A stretch of 64,000 nucleotides of DNA from positions 2,514,501 to 2,578,500 of the forward strand of contig NZ_LT907844.1 in assembly GCF_900215505.1 (NCBI RefSeq), given 5' to 3'. The position numbers and the translations under genes were made by a program. This stretch comes from Cohaesibacter sp. ES.047 (GTDB taxonomy: Bacteria; Pseudomonadota; Alphaproteobacteria; Rhizobiales; Cohaesibacteraceae). Shown one piece after another: positions 36,523 to 46,469 of the stretch. Positions within the stretch are counted from its first letter, which is position 1, and each line of letters begins with the position of its first letter. Below the pieces are notes generated by a model that was not told the DNA's origin, searched no databases, and saw only the letters and a list, made by a program, of their open reading frames with translations.

Positions 36523-36831
36523 ACTCACAACACAGAATCGACGACTGGGCTCATGGACATTGAGCCCAACTGAAACAACACTTTCGAAATGCCCTCCCAT
36601 GCCCAATACACGGCCGGGATCTACGCATTTCCTCGTCCCCATGGTAGGCTGGAAACAAATCGAAAAGGTTAATGAAAACTTGCAAAGCCGCCGAATTGGA
36701 GTCAGCGTTAAAAATTGGTTAGCGGTGCCGACTTATCCTTAAAACTTTGATAATATCAGCTCCGCCCGACTCTCAGGTCAGACAGTCTTGCGTGAAAAGC
36801 AGAGGGTAGGAGGAAAGGAGAGGATAGGAGA

Positions 36832-37680
36832 TCAGTGTCCGACAACCTTCTTGGCATAATGCAACAGCTTCGGTGTCAGCGGATGGATCTGCTTTTGTGT
36901 CATTCCCGGCTTCACGGACGGACTGTAGAGCATGTTGAGGATCAACCGGTCATACTTGGTGAACGCATCATAAGTCGTCAGATCGTTGAACACCGAGTAG
37001 CTCAGGCTGGCATCGTCATTGACCGGACCCAGTCCCTGAAGAATTTCCTCCACCATGCAGCGCCGGAACAACGACAGCCCCTGATCGGACACGATCACGG
37101 CGTCTGACCTCAGGATCCCCGATCGTCTGGATAGCACCCGGACGATGCATTGGCCGGGAACAGCCATATTGGGATCATGAAAGACCTCATCCTGCACGGT
37201 GCGCTGGTAGTTGGCGGAATCCACGATATAGATCCGGAAATTGGCTTCCTTGGGCGTGCGGGCAAGGTGCAATTGCAGGCCGGGGATCTTGCTCGGCAAT
37301 CCCCTCACGAACGAGCGCACGGTCTTTAGGCGGTTGAGTTTGGCGCGATTGTCGATCCAGACCTTGACCGGTTTCACATATTTTTTCACCCGATTGGTCT
37401 GTGTCCCCCAACTCAGGGATTTGATTTCGGCACCAAAGACGGTCTTGTAAAATCCATCAATGACATCTTTGTCACTGAAACTGTTCGCCGACGCGGGTCC
37501 CGTCAGGATCGCCAACAACAGGGTCAGCGATATGAGGACCACAAAACCGAATGAACTGACATCGCATTTGGGATAGTCCAGTTGCTGCGCGTGCGCTCGG
37601 GCCTTGAGCAACCGTGCTCCATAAGGGCGTGTCTGTCGCAGGGGGATGCCGGCAGGCTGACAGATCGGGGCTTTTTTCAC
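36832..37680 (-). CDS. DUF2927 domain protein, probably exported
   Basis: The 282-residue protein has a basic N-terminus of about 45 residues and one hydrophobic segment (VVLISLTLLLAILTGPASA) ending near residue 66, which acts as a signal peptide or anchor. The remainder matches DUF2927, notably FRRCMVEEILQGLGPVNDD and SVFNDLTTYDAFTKYDRLIL. The HEEIQ-like and VNDD pieces look like a metallopeptidase-style remnant, but activity is unproven. It may start later than 37680. Confidence 0.75.
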   Translation of the reverse strand: MKKAPICQPAGIPLRQTRPYGARLLKARAHAQQLDYPKCDVSSFGFVVLISLTLLLAILTGPASANSFSDKDVIDGFYKTVFGAEIKSLSWGTQTNRVKKYVKPVKVWIDNRAKLNRLKTVRSFVRGLPSKIPGLQLHLARTPKEANFRIYIVDSANYQRTVQDEVFHDPNMAVPGQCIVRVLSRRSGILRSDAVIVSDQGLSLFRRCMVEEILQGLGPVNDDASLSYSVFNDLTTYDAFTKYDRLILNMLYSPSVKPGMTQKQIHPLTPKLLHYAKKVVGH

Positions 37681-38039
37681 GTTTATGGGTCCTGCAGTGT
37701 TGCTCGAAGACAGGCATGGGAAGCGGGCTCAGTCAGAACCGGCAGATTCAACAGACCAACAATGCGCATAATGGGCATGCGCGTCAATCGGCCACGCGAT
37801 GGCAACTTCACATGATCGGTTCTCTCCCCGTTCAATTTTGCGCGGAGCTAAGGAAATTATGCGACAACAAATCGGAACGGACATGTTCATTTTTTTGAAA
37901 ACACAAACCTATTTTTAACGAAAGCGAGCCTATGGTCATCCTAAATTTGTGCCGTTAGCTAATGCCAATTTGTTACGTAGGTATTTCGGAACATCCGGCA
38001 ATGATAATCGGCCTATGACATTCAAGGTTCAGGAGTAGA
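37681..38039. other. Divergent spacer between DUF2927 gene and cheZ
   Basis: No gene. The stretch 37840-38010 is AT-rich and likely holds the cheZ promoter. Confidence 0.45.
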
Positions 38040-38771
38040 ATGGGAATGGCACTGGCGACGAAACCATTTCGGATTGAGCAGATTCTGGGCAACGAATCGT
38101 CCAGACAGCCCCAAGCAGCTAATGGCTCAATGTCCGGGGGGCAGTATCAGGACATCATGACGGAGCTGGCAGCTCTCAAGAGCATGATGGCCCCGGCTCA
38201 GGACCTCAACGAGAACATCGTTGAGAGCTATCGCGCCGAAATGAGCGAAGCGTTGAAGCTCAAGAAGGAGATGGACGAGATCTATCAGGCCATCGCCGAG
38301 ACAAAGCGCGAGATTGCCACCCTTCATGTCAACGGTCTTCATTCGGCGGAAATGAACCGTGTCACGGATGAACTCGATGCCATCGTGCAGGGCACGGAAC
38401 AGGCAACCGAGCAGATCCTCGCTTCCGCAGAGATCATCGACGAGAATGCGTCAAAGCTTTCCAAAGTCCTGACCGGTGAAGAAGATCAGTGGACCCACGA
38501 TATTCAGGAAAGCGTGGTTTCAGTCTTCGAAGCCTGTAACTTTCAGGATCTGACCGGGCAGCGCATCACCAAGGTGGTCAACGTCTTGCGGTTTATCGAA
38601 GGCCGCATCGTCAACATGATGGACATCTGGGGCGGCATCGATCACTTCAAGGAAATCGAAGTCGAAAATCCAATGGAAAAACAAGGCGATGCAGCGCTTC
38701 TGAACGGTCCCGCCCTCGACAACGAGGAAGGTGTTGCCAGCCAGGACGACATCGACGCCCTGTTCGACTAA
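38040..38771 (+). CDS. cheZ: CheZ-like chemotaxis phosphatase
   Basis: The 243-residue helical protein starts at an ATG behind CAGGAGTAG. The C-terminal part carries the CheZ active-site helix ACNFQDLTGQRITKVV (with the Gln of NFQDLTGQ), then a linker and a terminal SQDDIDALFD peptide that resembles the CheY-binding tail. CheZ dephosphorylates CheY-P. No other che or flagellar gene is next to it. Long repeats follow directly. Confidence 0.88.
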   Translation: MGMALATKPFRIEQILGNESSRQPQAANGSMSGGQYQDIMTELAALKSMMAPAQDLNENIVESYRAEMSEALKLKKEMDEIYQAIAETKREIATLHVNGLHSAEMNRVTDELDAIVQGTEQATEQILASAEIIDENASKLSKVLTGEEDQWTHDIQESVVSVFEACNFQDLTGQRITKVVNVLRFIEGRIVNMMDIWGGIDHFKEIEVENPMEKQGDAALLNGPALDNEEGVASQDDIDALFD

Positions 38772-38795
38772 GCTTTTTGCGCAAGCAAAAAGCTT
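38770..38795. repeat. Perfect inverted repeat overlapping the cheZ stop
   Basis: AAGCTTTTTGC (38770-38780), GCAA, then GCAAAAAGCTT (38785-38795) form a perfect 11-bp stem. The second arm is also the start of the first 84-bp repeat unit. It has no T-run after it on either strand. Confidence 0.75.
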
Positions 38796-39050
38796 TGCTC
38801 GCTTCCCACATACACAGACCCATCAGCGGCAGGTGTCTTCTCACAGAAGGCACCGAGAGCCTGCGCAAGCAAAAAGCTTAGCTCACTCCCCACACGCAAA
38901 ATGCTATCAGCGGCAGGTGTCTTCCTTCCGGAAGGCACCGAGAGCCTTGCGTGAGCAAAAAGCTTAGCTCACTCCCCACACGCACAGCCCCATCAGCGGC
39001 AGGTGTCTTCCCCCGGAAAGCACTGAGAGCCTGCGTAGCAAAGAGCTTTG
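38781..39050. repeat. Three and a bit direct repeats of about 84 bp, each with a hairpin
   Basis: Units start near 38781, 38865 and 38951, with a partial fourth at 39035. Each begins GCAAGCAAAAAGCTT-like, carries CATCAGCGGCAGGTGTCTTC, and ends in GGCACCGAGAGCCT. In each the segment GGTGTCTTC pairs with GAAGGCACC or a close variant, while loop bases vary between copies. There are no unique spacers, so this is not CRISPR. Confidence 0.85.
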
Positions 39051-39165
39051 CAAATAACCCGAAAGCACCGACACGCTGCTTGTCAAAGGCCTGTGGGTTT
39101 TATTGACTCATTAACGAATCTCAACTAGAACAAAATAAGAACAATTATCGGTTCGAGGTAGCGAA

Positions 39166-39810
39166 ATGGCGGATATGAACAAGCGGGACGGATTGATTAT
39201 CGGCGAAGACGGTCTGGCACGTTGTTGGTGGCACGGCGGTAAGCCTGACTATCAGGACTATCATGACCGGGAATGGGGCAGGCCGGTGGCCGACGACCGA
39301 ACCCTGTTTGAGAAAATCTGTCTCGAGGGATTTCAGGCAGGCCTCAGCTGGTACACGATCCTGCGCAAACGGGAGAATTTCCGAGCCGCCTTTGCCAATT
39401 TCGACATGGACAAGGTCGCTGCCTTTACCGAAGAAGACGTGGAGCGCTGCCTCGCGGATGCCGGGATCGTCCGGCACCGCGCCAAGATAGAAAGCACCAT
39501 CAACAATGCTCAGCGCGCCAAGGAGATGCGCGCCGAATTCGGGTCACTGGCGGCCTATTTCTGGGCTCACGAACCCGGCCCCAATGATCGCCCGGACCGG
39601 CCAATCTATGAAGAGTTGATCAAACTGACCCAAACCGATATCTCCAAAGCCATTTCCAAGGATCTCAAAAAACGGGGCTGGAGCTTCGTTGGCCCGACAA
39701 CGGTCTATGCCTTCATGCAGGCCATGGGGCTGGTCAATGACCATATCGAAGGCTGCATCTGCCGCGATCAGGTGGAGAAGGAGCGGTCTGATTTTCGTCG
39801 CCCCACCTGA
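39166..39810 (+). CDS. tag: DNA-3-methyladenine glycosylase I
   Basis: The 214-residue protein starts at an ATG behind GAGGTAG. Family signatures include CWWHGGKPDYQDYHDREWG near the start, FEKICLEGFQAGLSWYTIL, and the C-terminal KKRGWSFVGPTTVYAFMQA with a following HIEGCICRDQ. The zinc-binding Cys and His residues are in place. Tag removes 3-methyladenine from alkylated DNA. It stands alone between the repeats and hisS. Confidence 0.95.
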   Translation: MADMNKRDGLIIGEDGLARCWWHGGKPDYQDYHDREWGRPVADDRTLFEKICLEGFQAGLSWYTILRKRENFRAAFANFDMDKVAAFTEEDVERCLADAGIVRHRAKIESTINNAQRAKEMRAEFGSLAAYFWAHEPGPNDRPDRPIYEELIKLTQTDISKAISKDLKKRGWSFVGPTTVYAFMQAMGLVNDHIEGCICRDQVEKERSDFRRPT

Positions 39811-40043
39811 CGTCAACCGTCGCCGGGACAATTTCCGACGAGCAAACGGGCAAGGCAGGCTGTCCGTTCCTTGCGCGTATTTACAAAGCCGCTTGCCTCA
39901 CGCCTTCTTGTCGGAACGATGACAGGGGCGAAAAAGTCTTGCTTCACCCTTGTCGCCTGCGGGCGGATGGGCTAGGGAAAAGGCCATAATCCTGCAACGA
40001 GCGGGATTTCCTTAACCCATTCAAATCGAAGTGACGTCCAACC

Positions 40044-41522
40044 ATGGCAAAAGACAAGAAGCCCAACAAACTCAAGGCCCGCCTGCCGCGCGGCTTTGTG
40101 GACCGGACTGCTGACGACATTCGCGCAGCAGACGACATGATCGCCAAGATCAAGGCTGTCTACGAGCATCATGGCTTCGATCCCATCGAGACGCCTGCGT
40201 TCGAATATACCGACTGCCTTGGCAAATTTCTGCCCGATACCGACCGCCCCAATGCAGGTGTCTTCTCGCTGCTGGATGATGACGAACAATGGATGAGCCT
40301 CAGATACGATCTGACAGCGCCTCTTGCCCGTCACGTCGCGGAGAATATCAACGAAATCCAGATGCCGTTCCGCACCTATCGCGCGGGCTATGTTTACCGC
40401 AATGAGAAACCGGGACCGGGACGATTCCGCCAGTTCATGCAGTTCGATGCCGACACCGTCGGCGCGCCGGGTGTGCAAGCCGACGCCGAAATCTGCATGA
40501 TGATGGCCGATACCATGGAAGCCCTCGGCATTTCGCGCGGTGACTATGTCATTCGCGTCAACAACCGCAAGGTTCTAGACGGCGTGATGGAAGAAATCGG
40601 TCTTGCCGGTGATGAGCATGCCGAAACCCGCCTCACCGTATTGCGGGCCGTCGACAAACTGGACAAGTTCGGCGCGGATGGCGTGCGGCTTCTGCTTGGC
40701 GAGGGTCGCAAGGATGAAAGCGGCGACTTCACCAAGGGCGCGGGCCTGAGCCCTGACAACGTCGAAAAGGTCATCGCCTTCACGCAAGGCACACTCGAGA
40801 TGGACAACGCCGGAACGCGGGAGCTTGCCACCATGCAGGCCATCTTTGATGCCTGCGGCTATGGCAAGGACCGCATCCATATTGACCCGTCTGTCGTGCG
40901 TGGCCTCGAATATTACACCGGCCCGGTCTACGAGGCCGAGCTGCTGTTTGACGTCAAGAACGAGAAGGGCGAAGTGGTTCAGTTCGGCTCCGTCGGTGGC
41001 GGTGGTCGCTATGACGGTCTCGTCAAGCGCTTTGTCGGTCGCGATGTGCCCGCAACAGGGTGCTCCATCGGCGTGTCACGCCTCATGGCAGCGCTCAAAA
41101 ACCTCGGCAAGCTCGACAATGAAGATGTGATTGCACCCGTGCTGGTCACCGTCATGGATGGCGACGTGGAAAGCCTTGGGCATTACCAGAAGATGGTGCA
41201 GGACCTGCGCGCAGAGGGCATTCGCGCCGAGATGTATCAGGGCAACTGGAAGAAATTCGGCAACCAGCTCAAATATGCCGACAAGCGCGACTGTCCGCTT
41301 GCCGTTATTCAGGGCTCCGATGAGAAGGAGAGAGGCGTCGTCCAGATCAAGGATCTGGAAGAGGGCAAGCGCCTGTCTGCGGAAATCGAGGACAACGCCA
41401 CCTGGCGCGAGAGTCGTCCGGCGCAGGTGGAAGTCCCCACCGCTGACCTTATTAAGACAGTCAAAAAGATGCTGGCAGATCAGGCCGCGGATCGGGATGC
41501 TGGTCGCGCCGCTGCCAAGTAG
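40044..41522 (+). CDS. hisS: Histidine-tRNA ligase
   Basis: The 492-residue class II synthetase has motif 2 in [20 protein letters not shown] (in part) followed by [12 protein letters not shown]. The histidine-specific block [13 protein letters not shown] is near residue 290 and motif 3 in [11 protein letters not shown]-terminal anticodon-binding domain follows (about 370-490). It charges tRNA-His. It is the first gene of a hisS-hisZ-hisG run with short gaps, the usual alphaproteobacterial order. Confidence 0.97.
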   Translation: MAKDKKPNKLKARLPRGFVDRTADDIRAADDMIAKIKAVYEHHGFDPIETPAFEYTDCLGKFLPDTDRPNAGVFSLLDDDEQWMSLRYDLTAPLARHVAENINEIQMPFRTYRAGYVYRNEKPGPGRFRQFMQFDADTVGAPGVQADAEICMMMADTMEALGISRGDYVIRVNNRKVLDGVMEEIGLAGDEHAETRLTVLRAVDKLDKFGADGVRLLLGEGRKDESGDFTKGAGLSPDNVEKVIAFTQGTLEMDNAGTRELATMQAIFDACGYGKDRIHIDPSVVRGLEYYTGPVYEAELLFDVKNEKGEVVQFGSVGGGGRYDGLVKRFVGRDVPATGCSIGVSRLMAALKNLGKLDNEDVIAPVLVTVMDGDVESLGHYQKMVQDLRAEGIRAEMYQGNWKKFGNQLKYADKRDCPLAVIQGSDEKERGVVQIKDLEEGKRLSAEIEDNATWRESRPAQVEVPTADLIKTVKKMLADQAADRDAGRAAAK

Positions 41523-41555
41523 CCCGCAATGCAGGCGCGGGCCAAAGGAGACGAG

Positions 41556-42710
41556 ATGACACTTCTGACAGATGACATGCGCAGCGCTTTGGCGCAGCAG
41601 TTCGACGTGGCCGGAGCGACCGCCATCGATCTGCCGATCCTCTTTCACGCCGATCTGTTCCTTGATCTGGTGGGCGAGGATATCCGCCGCCGCCTTTATG
41701 TGGCACCGGACGCAAATGGCGAGAAGATGGCCTTGCGGCCTGAATTCACCATTCCCGCCTGTTTGCATCATCTGGGCACCGGTCCCATCGATCGCGCCGC
41801 GAGCTATGGATGTGTCGGCCCCGTGTTCCGCCAGCGTCCTGATGGTGTGCCCGGGGAATTCTATCAGGCCGGTATCGAGCAGATCGATCCGCAAGGCGGA
41901 GCGTCCTTTGACGCTGACAGCATCGCGCGCGCCCTCGCCATGGTCTCCAATCTGTCAGGCGCGACGCCAGCCGTGACGATCGGCGACAATGCCCTGCTTT
42001 CCGCCCTGCTGACTGCTCTTGGTACCCCTGTGGTCTGGCAGCGACGCCTTGAAGGTGCCTTTGGGGATCGCAAGGTGCTTGACCGCATGCTCGAGCGTCT
42101 CGCGAAGGGCGGCTCGGACAATGCCGATGCATCCGCCGGACTGGCGCGTATCCTTGATGGCAAGGCCGGGTCTGACGTGCGCGAGGCAGTCGAGGAAATG
42201 CTCGACATTGCCGGTTTGGACGCGATTGGTGGCCGGTCCGTTGGCGATATCGCCGAGCGCTACATGGAAAAGGCCGAACTGGCGGCCAACGCCGGTTGGG
42301 ATGCCGACAAGCTTGATTTGATTGCGCGCTTTCTCGATCTTGAGGGTGTCGGCAAGCAAAGCCTTGAGCAGCTTTCAGCCTTTGACGCCGAGCAGGGTGG
42401 CCTGCTGGGAGGAGCGCTCAGCGCCTTCAATGAGCGTATGGACGCCATCCAGACGGCCGTTCCCGATGGAACAAAATTGAGGTTCAAGGCCGATTTCGGA
42501 CGCCGGCTTGACTATTATTCGGGCTTCAATTTCGAGCTGCATTTCGATGGTCAGGACAAGCCCGTCGCCGGGGGCGGACGCTATGACCGCCTGCTGGGCA
42601 TCCTCGCAAAGCGCGCCAGACTCAACGACGAAAATGAAATCGCCGCCGTGCCGGCCATCGGCTTCGTCGTCTGGCTGGATCGTCTTGGCGATACCAAGAG
42701 CATGGCATAG
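41556..42710 (+). CDS. hisZ: ATP phosphoribosyltransferase regulatory subunit
   Basis: The ATG at 41556 has AAAGGAG upstream and gives 384 residues; ATG 41529 is in frame but lacks a site. The protein is a HisS paralogue without the tRNA-binding parts: [35 protein letters not shown] and [12 protein letters not shown] are typical. HisZ activates HisG in the first step of histidine synthesis. It starts 33 bases after hisS. Confidence 0.94.
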   Translation: MTLLTDDMRSALAQQFDVAGATAIDLPILFHADLFLDLVGEDIRRRLYVAPDANGEKMALRPEFTIPACLHHLGTGPIDRAASYGCVGPVFRQRPDGVPGEFYQAGIEQIDPQGGASFDADSIARALAMVSNLSGATPAVTIGDNALLSALLTALGTPVVWQRRLEGAFGDRKVLDRMLERLAKGGSDNADASAGLARILDGKAGSDVREAVEEMLDIAGLDAIGGRSVGDIAERYMEKAELAANAGWDADKLDLIARFLDLEGVGKQSLEQLSAFDAEQGGLLGGALSAFNERMDAIQTAVPDGTKLRFKADFGRRLDYYSGFNFELHFDGQDKPVAGGGRYDRLLGILAKRARLNDENEIAAVPAIGFVVWLDRLGDTKSMA

Positions 42711-42721
42711 GAGAGAGCAAC

Positions 42722-43711
42722 ATGAGCAACAATCCTCTGATCATTGCGGTGCCCTCCAAAGGTCGCTTGCAGGAAAATGCCAACGCCTTTTTCGCCCGCG
42801 CCGGGCTTGATGTCGCGCGTCCGGGCGGGGCGCGCAACTACCGTGGCCATCTCAAGGGCATCGACAATGTGGAAATCGCCTTTCTGTCGGCATCGGAGAT
42901 TGCCAAGGAGCTGAAAAACGGCTCGGTCCATCTGGGTGTCACCGGCGAAGATCTCATCCGCGAGCATCTGACAACGCCGGAGCGCTATATCGATCTGCTT
43001 GTCAAACTCGGGTTCGGCCATGCCAACGTCGTCATAGCCGTGCCCAAAGCGTGGATCGATGTGCGCACGATGGAGGATCTCGGCGACGTGGCCATGGATA
43101 TGCCCGCGCGCTACGGCCATCGCCTGCGCATCGCGACGAAATACATCAACCTGACGCGCAGTTTCTTCGCCGAACACGGTATCGTCGATTATCGCATTGT
43201 TGAAAGTCTTGGAGCGACCGAAGGGGCGCCTGCTGCCGGATCTGCGGATATCATCGTTGATATCACCTCGTCCGGATCGACCCTTGAGGCCAACAATCTC
43301 AAGATCCTTGATGATGGGGTGATGCTGCGCTCTGAAGCGAACCTTGTCGCCTCTCTGACAGCGGATTGGTCCGATGCGGCCAAGACGGCGCTGGGTGAAA
43401 TTCTCGACCGCGTTCAGGCCGAGGAAGCCGGGCGCACCCGCCGCGAGATCACCGCAGCCCATCACGATGCAGCCGCCATAAGCCAGCAGATCTGTGATGA
43501 GTTCGAGGCGAACGGCGCCTACGCGCCCTATGGACATCAGGAGCACGTGATGCGCCTGCATGCGCCGCAAGGGGCGGTCTATTCAATCGCCTGCCGTTTG
43601 CGGGCTCTGGGGGCAACCACCATCTCCGTTGGCAAACTCGATTATATTTTCCAGGCGGCCAACCCGTTGTTCGATCATCTGCTGGCCCGTCTTGAGGCCG
43701 AAAGCACCTGA
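42722..43711 (+). CDS. hisG: ATP phosphoribosyltransferase catalytic subunit
   Basis: The ATG at 42722 follows AGGAGAG and lies 11 bases after hisZ. The 329-residue protein begins [18 protein letters not shown] and contains [19 protein letters not shown], the phosphoribosyl-pyrophosphate-binding motif. HisG condenses ATP with PRPP. Short HisG proteins that need HisZ are about 210-230 residues. Here an extra roughly 90-residue C-terminal part ([20 protein letters not shown]) resembles the regulatory domain of long HisG, although hisZ is present. Confidence 0.95.
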   Translation: MSNNPLIIAVPSKGRLQENANAFFARAGLDVARPGGARNYRGHLKGIDNVEIAFLSASEIAKELKNGSVHLGVTGEDLIREHLTTPERYIDLLVKLGFGHANVVIAVPKAWIDVRTMEDLGDVAMDMPARYGHRLRIATKYINLTRSFFAEHGIVDYRIVESLGATEGAPAAGSADIIVDITSSGSTLEANNLKILDDGVMLRSEANLVASLTADWSDAAKTALGEILDRVQAEEAGRTRREITAAHHDAAAISQQICDEFEANGAYAPYGHQEHVMRLHAPQGAVYSIACRLRALGATTISVGKLDYIFQAANPLFDHLLARLEAEST

Positions 43712-43841
43712 GCTTCAAGCAAAAGGTGAGGGCACCAGCTTATGGCTGCCCATAGCCTTGATTTCGACTCATTGATTTGGCTTGAAAGGCCATTCACGTG
43801 CTTTCCCGTCAAGAATCACCGCGCCAAACATGAGGCCCCTG

Positions 43842-44942
43842 ATGAGCGATCCCAAAAGCCTGACGCGCCGTAGCGCCATGATGCTGACTGCCGGAGCGCT
43901 CGCCGCGCCTGTCTTGATCCGCCCGACGATCGTCAATGCCGCCGAGCTCGATCAGGCCATCGGACAACTCATCATGATCGGCTTTACTGGTCGCAGCGCC
44001 AACGGTAAATTTGTCAAGAGCATCGCCTCGCACATTGCCAAGGGACGCGCTGCGTCGGTGGTTTATCTGGGGCGCAACATCGGCTCGAGTCGCGATGTGG
44101 CGGGCCTCAATCGTCTGTTCCACAATGCCGGCGTGAGGCACATCGCCATCGATCATGAAGGCGGTGTAGTTCAGCGGTTAAGACAGAAACACGGCTTCAC
44201 CCGACTGCCATCAGCGCTCAAGGTGGCTCAGAGCCGGAGCGTTGCCAGTGCGGAAAAACTCTACGGCACCGCCGCCAAGGAGTTGTCACGCGCCGGCTTC
44301 ACCTTCAATCTGGGGCCGGTCGTCGATTTGCATCGCGATTACAATCCGGTCATCGGCAAGAACCGCCGTGCCTATAGTGCCGACCCGAACACGGTCGCAG
44401 CCTATGCCGGAGCCTTCATTCGTGCCCATCGACGCCATGGTATGACCACCTCGATCAAGCATTTCCCCGGTCACGGCCTGTCGCGCTCTGACAGCCACCA
44501 CGGCTTCGTGGACATTCGCGAGACATGGGATCCGCAGGAACTCAAGCCCTTCTCGCTTCTGATTCGGCAGGGATTGGCCGACGCTGTCATGAGCGGGCAT
44601 CTCTTTGTCCGTGTTGGTCAGCGCGGCAATGGGGAGCTGACGACCTTTTCCCGTGCCCTGATCAAGGATGTCCTGCGCGGAGGCCTCGGCTTTGAGGGCT
44701 TGGCCATGACCGATGATCTCGACATGGGGGCCGTGCGAAAAACGGCCCCCCCACAGGAGGCCACCATTCGTGCGGTCGAGGCAGGCTATGACATGCTGCT
44801 TATGTCCAACACGGCGATGGCCAACGACGACATGCCTGCCATTGCCGTCAACTGGATCAGAAGCGCAGTGCGCGAGGGACGCATACAGGAAGGCGGGATT
44901 CTGAGCTCTGCTGCCCGTGTGCGGGCATCCCGCCGGGTCTGA
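43842..44942 (+). CDS. nagZ: GH3 family beta-N-acetylhexosaminidase with Tat signal
   Basis: The ATG at 43842, after GAGG, gives 366 residues; earlier ATGs are in frame. Residues 1-35 hold a twin-arginine signal (LTRRSAMMLTAGALAAP). The GH3 domain shows IGFTGRSANGKF, IDHEGGVVQRL, the NagZ motif KHFPGHGLSRSDSHHG that carries the catalytic His-Asp pair, and the nucleophile region MTDDLDMGAV. NagZ cleaves N-acetylglucosamine from peptidoglycan fragments; typical NagZ is cytoplasmic, whereas this copy appears exported. Confidence 0.88.
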   Translation: MSDPKSLTRRSAMMLTAGALAAPVLIRPTIVNAAELDQAIGQLIMIGFTGRSANGKFVKSIASHIAKGRAASVVYLGRNIGSSRDVAGLNRLFHNAGVRHIAIDHEGGVVQRLRQKHGFTRLPSALKVAQSRSVASAEKLYGTAAKELSRAGFTFNLGPVVDLHRDYNPVIGKNRRAYSADPNTVAAYAGAFIRAHRRHGMTTSIKHFPGHGLSRSDSHHGFVDIRETWDPQELKPFSLLIRQGLADAVMSGHLFVRVGQRGNGELTTFSRALIKDVLRGGLGFEGLAMTDDLDMGAVRKTAPPQEATIRAVEAGYDMLLMSNTAMANDDMPAIAVNWIRSAVREGRIQEGGILSSAARVRASRRV

Positions 44943-45010
44943 CCCGTTCTTCCGACCCGGTAGGCAACAATTGTTCCGGCGGCCCGCCATCGGCGTACTG
45001 CGGCAAACAT

Positions 45011-45048
45011 GCCGTGCTATTTGGCCGTGCTATTTGCCCGTGCTATTT
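45011..45048. repeat. Three tandem copies of a 13-bp unit
   Basis: GCCGTGCTATTT repeats at 45011, 45023 and 45036 with small changes. The last copy overlaps the stop codon of the minus-strand gene ending at 45043. Confidence 0.7.
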
Positions 45049-45390
45049 AAATGCGATTGAAAGTTCGCGTGACAGCACCGGATAGTGATAAACCAGCGCA
45101 GCAAACAGCGTTTCATCCACCGCATAAGGCAGGCCTGCGCGAGTCAAGGCGGCGCACTGTTCGGTTCTCTCTCTCAGACAGCCAAGGGTCAGGCCGCTGC
45201 GCGCGCCGACATCATGGGCTGTTTGCCACGACATGACACGGGTTCGGAAGCCAGCCTCGAGCACGGCAAGGGTCGCCTCGCTCGGAGAGCGCTCGCGCAT
45301 GGCGGTTTTTGCACGATCGCGTCCGCCCTGAGGTGCAGGGCTGAGCTGGTCTACGGAGAAATCGCGATCGAAATCGACAGCTTCAAACAT
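45043..45390 (-). CDS. Small hypothetical protein
   Basis: The ATG at 45390 follows GGAAGGAAAG, which decides this start against a longer open frame. The 115-residue product is soluble and helical (SEATLAVLEAGFRTRVMSWQ, then HYPVLSRELSIAFK at the end). No family is recognised. It has two cysteines. It stands alone, convergent with the GH3 gene, beside the AT-rich region. Confidence 0.6.
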   Translation of the reverse strand: MFEAVDFDRDFSVDQLSPAPQGGRDRAKTAMRERSPSEATLAVLEAGFRTRVMSWQTAHDVGARSGLTLGCLRERTEQCAALTRAGLPYAVDETLFAALVYHYPVLSRELSIAFK

Positions 45391-45694
45391 AGTCTTTCCT
45401 TCCTTGCATGTCGGTGCGCAAAAAGACGACACCTGTGACACGGTGTGGAAGGCTGGCAAAACGGGGGAAGGTATCATTCCGCTAGTTTGCGCCATCTTCG
45501 CGGTTTGCAAAGATGCCGCCACATCCCGTGTAGGTGCCACCTTGCCGCGGTCGGCAGGTTGGCGAGGGCGCCAGCCCTTCTCTAGATGATGCCGCGAACA
45601 TAGGGCGAAAATGAGAGAAGTTCAAGCGGCTTGTGAATATCTTTGGTCTTGGAGCAAGATGACGGGGGCATGATAAAGGCGTCGGGGTATGGCA

Positions 45695-45727
45695 AAAAGA
45701 GAGGCCGCTGCGTCCAGCGACCTCTCA
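45695..45727 (-). terminator. Orphan intrinsic terminator on the minus strand
   Basis: GAGAGG and CGCTG (45700-45711) pair with CAGCG and CCTCTC (45716-45727) around a CGTC loop, with one A-C mismatch. On the minus strand a T5 run follows. Confidence 0.7.
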
Positions 45728-45890
45728 AGACGGTTTGCACGTGGGGACCGTCATATCGGGAAGATTGAAAGCCCGTGGTCCGACAGCACAGCTTGGGGGA
45801 CAAGCACTATCGGTTTCGGCACTTCCCTTGTAATAGTATATGGAAGGAAAAATAAGAATTCTACTGAAAATAAAGCTTTACTACCTATTT
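45695..45890 (-). ncRNA. Candidate minus-strand small RNA
   Basis: The strong terminator at its 3' end has no coding gene upstream on the minus strand for more than 700 bases. The implied transcript comes out of the AT-rich block, where a promoter is plausible. Length and 5' end are guesses, and no known RNA family is recognised. Confidence 0.3.
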
Positions 45891-46469
45891 AAGTGAAAAA
45901 GTGCGTATGCTGCGCTTATGATTTAGTTTAGGTGTGCATTTGAATTTTCAATCAGTCGCATTCACTGAATAAACATATTTAAATTGATCTGGTGTGCATA
46001 ATATAGTTTATCCTATACTGGATCTCATCATATTATAGCATAATATGCTTTGCAGGACGAATTTTTTAAACAGAACAAGTAATGTCCAAAACTTACATTC
46101 ATCGTGCGCAGGTGCAGAGTATAGCTTGCGTAGTCAAGCTTGAGAATGGCGCGGAAAAGAAAATTTGAACAAATGACCAAATTCAGGTGAAAATTTTGTT
46201 AGTTGGTGCGGAAGTTTTGTTCAATGGAATTCAAGTAGTCATGCAGCAAGCCTAGCAGCATTGTGCGATACATGACTAATACGCGAAAAACACCTGAGGA
46301 ATTCTGAGAATACAGCAATGTAAAGGCTGAGCGGGGAGATTTCGATCCAGCGGGATAATAGGTCGATCAGCCCTTGATTCAGGCCAAGCGAAGTGCATGT
46401 TTGTGGCGAAGGGCGACGGATACAATCTGATCACCCCTTTCCAGCCTTTTTCCGAACGGGGATCATGCC

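Larger units (their letters stand above)
45391..46469. other. Gene-free, partly AT-rich region
   Basis: From about 45840 to 46330 the sequence is clearly more AT-rich than its surroundings. No frame is supported on either strand. A minus-strand terminator lies at 45695-45727 with no minus-strand gene to serve, which suggests an untranslated transcript. The region may be foreign or decayed DNA. Confidence 0.5.

Noticed and set aside
38731..38967. 78-codon frame through the post-cheZ repeats
   Set aside because: It merely translates the DNA repeat, overlaps the cheZ end in another frame and has no start signal.
38781..39050. Possible CRISPR array
   Set aside because: The units are directly adjacent with an 84-86-bp period and no short conserved repeat alternating with unique spacers.
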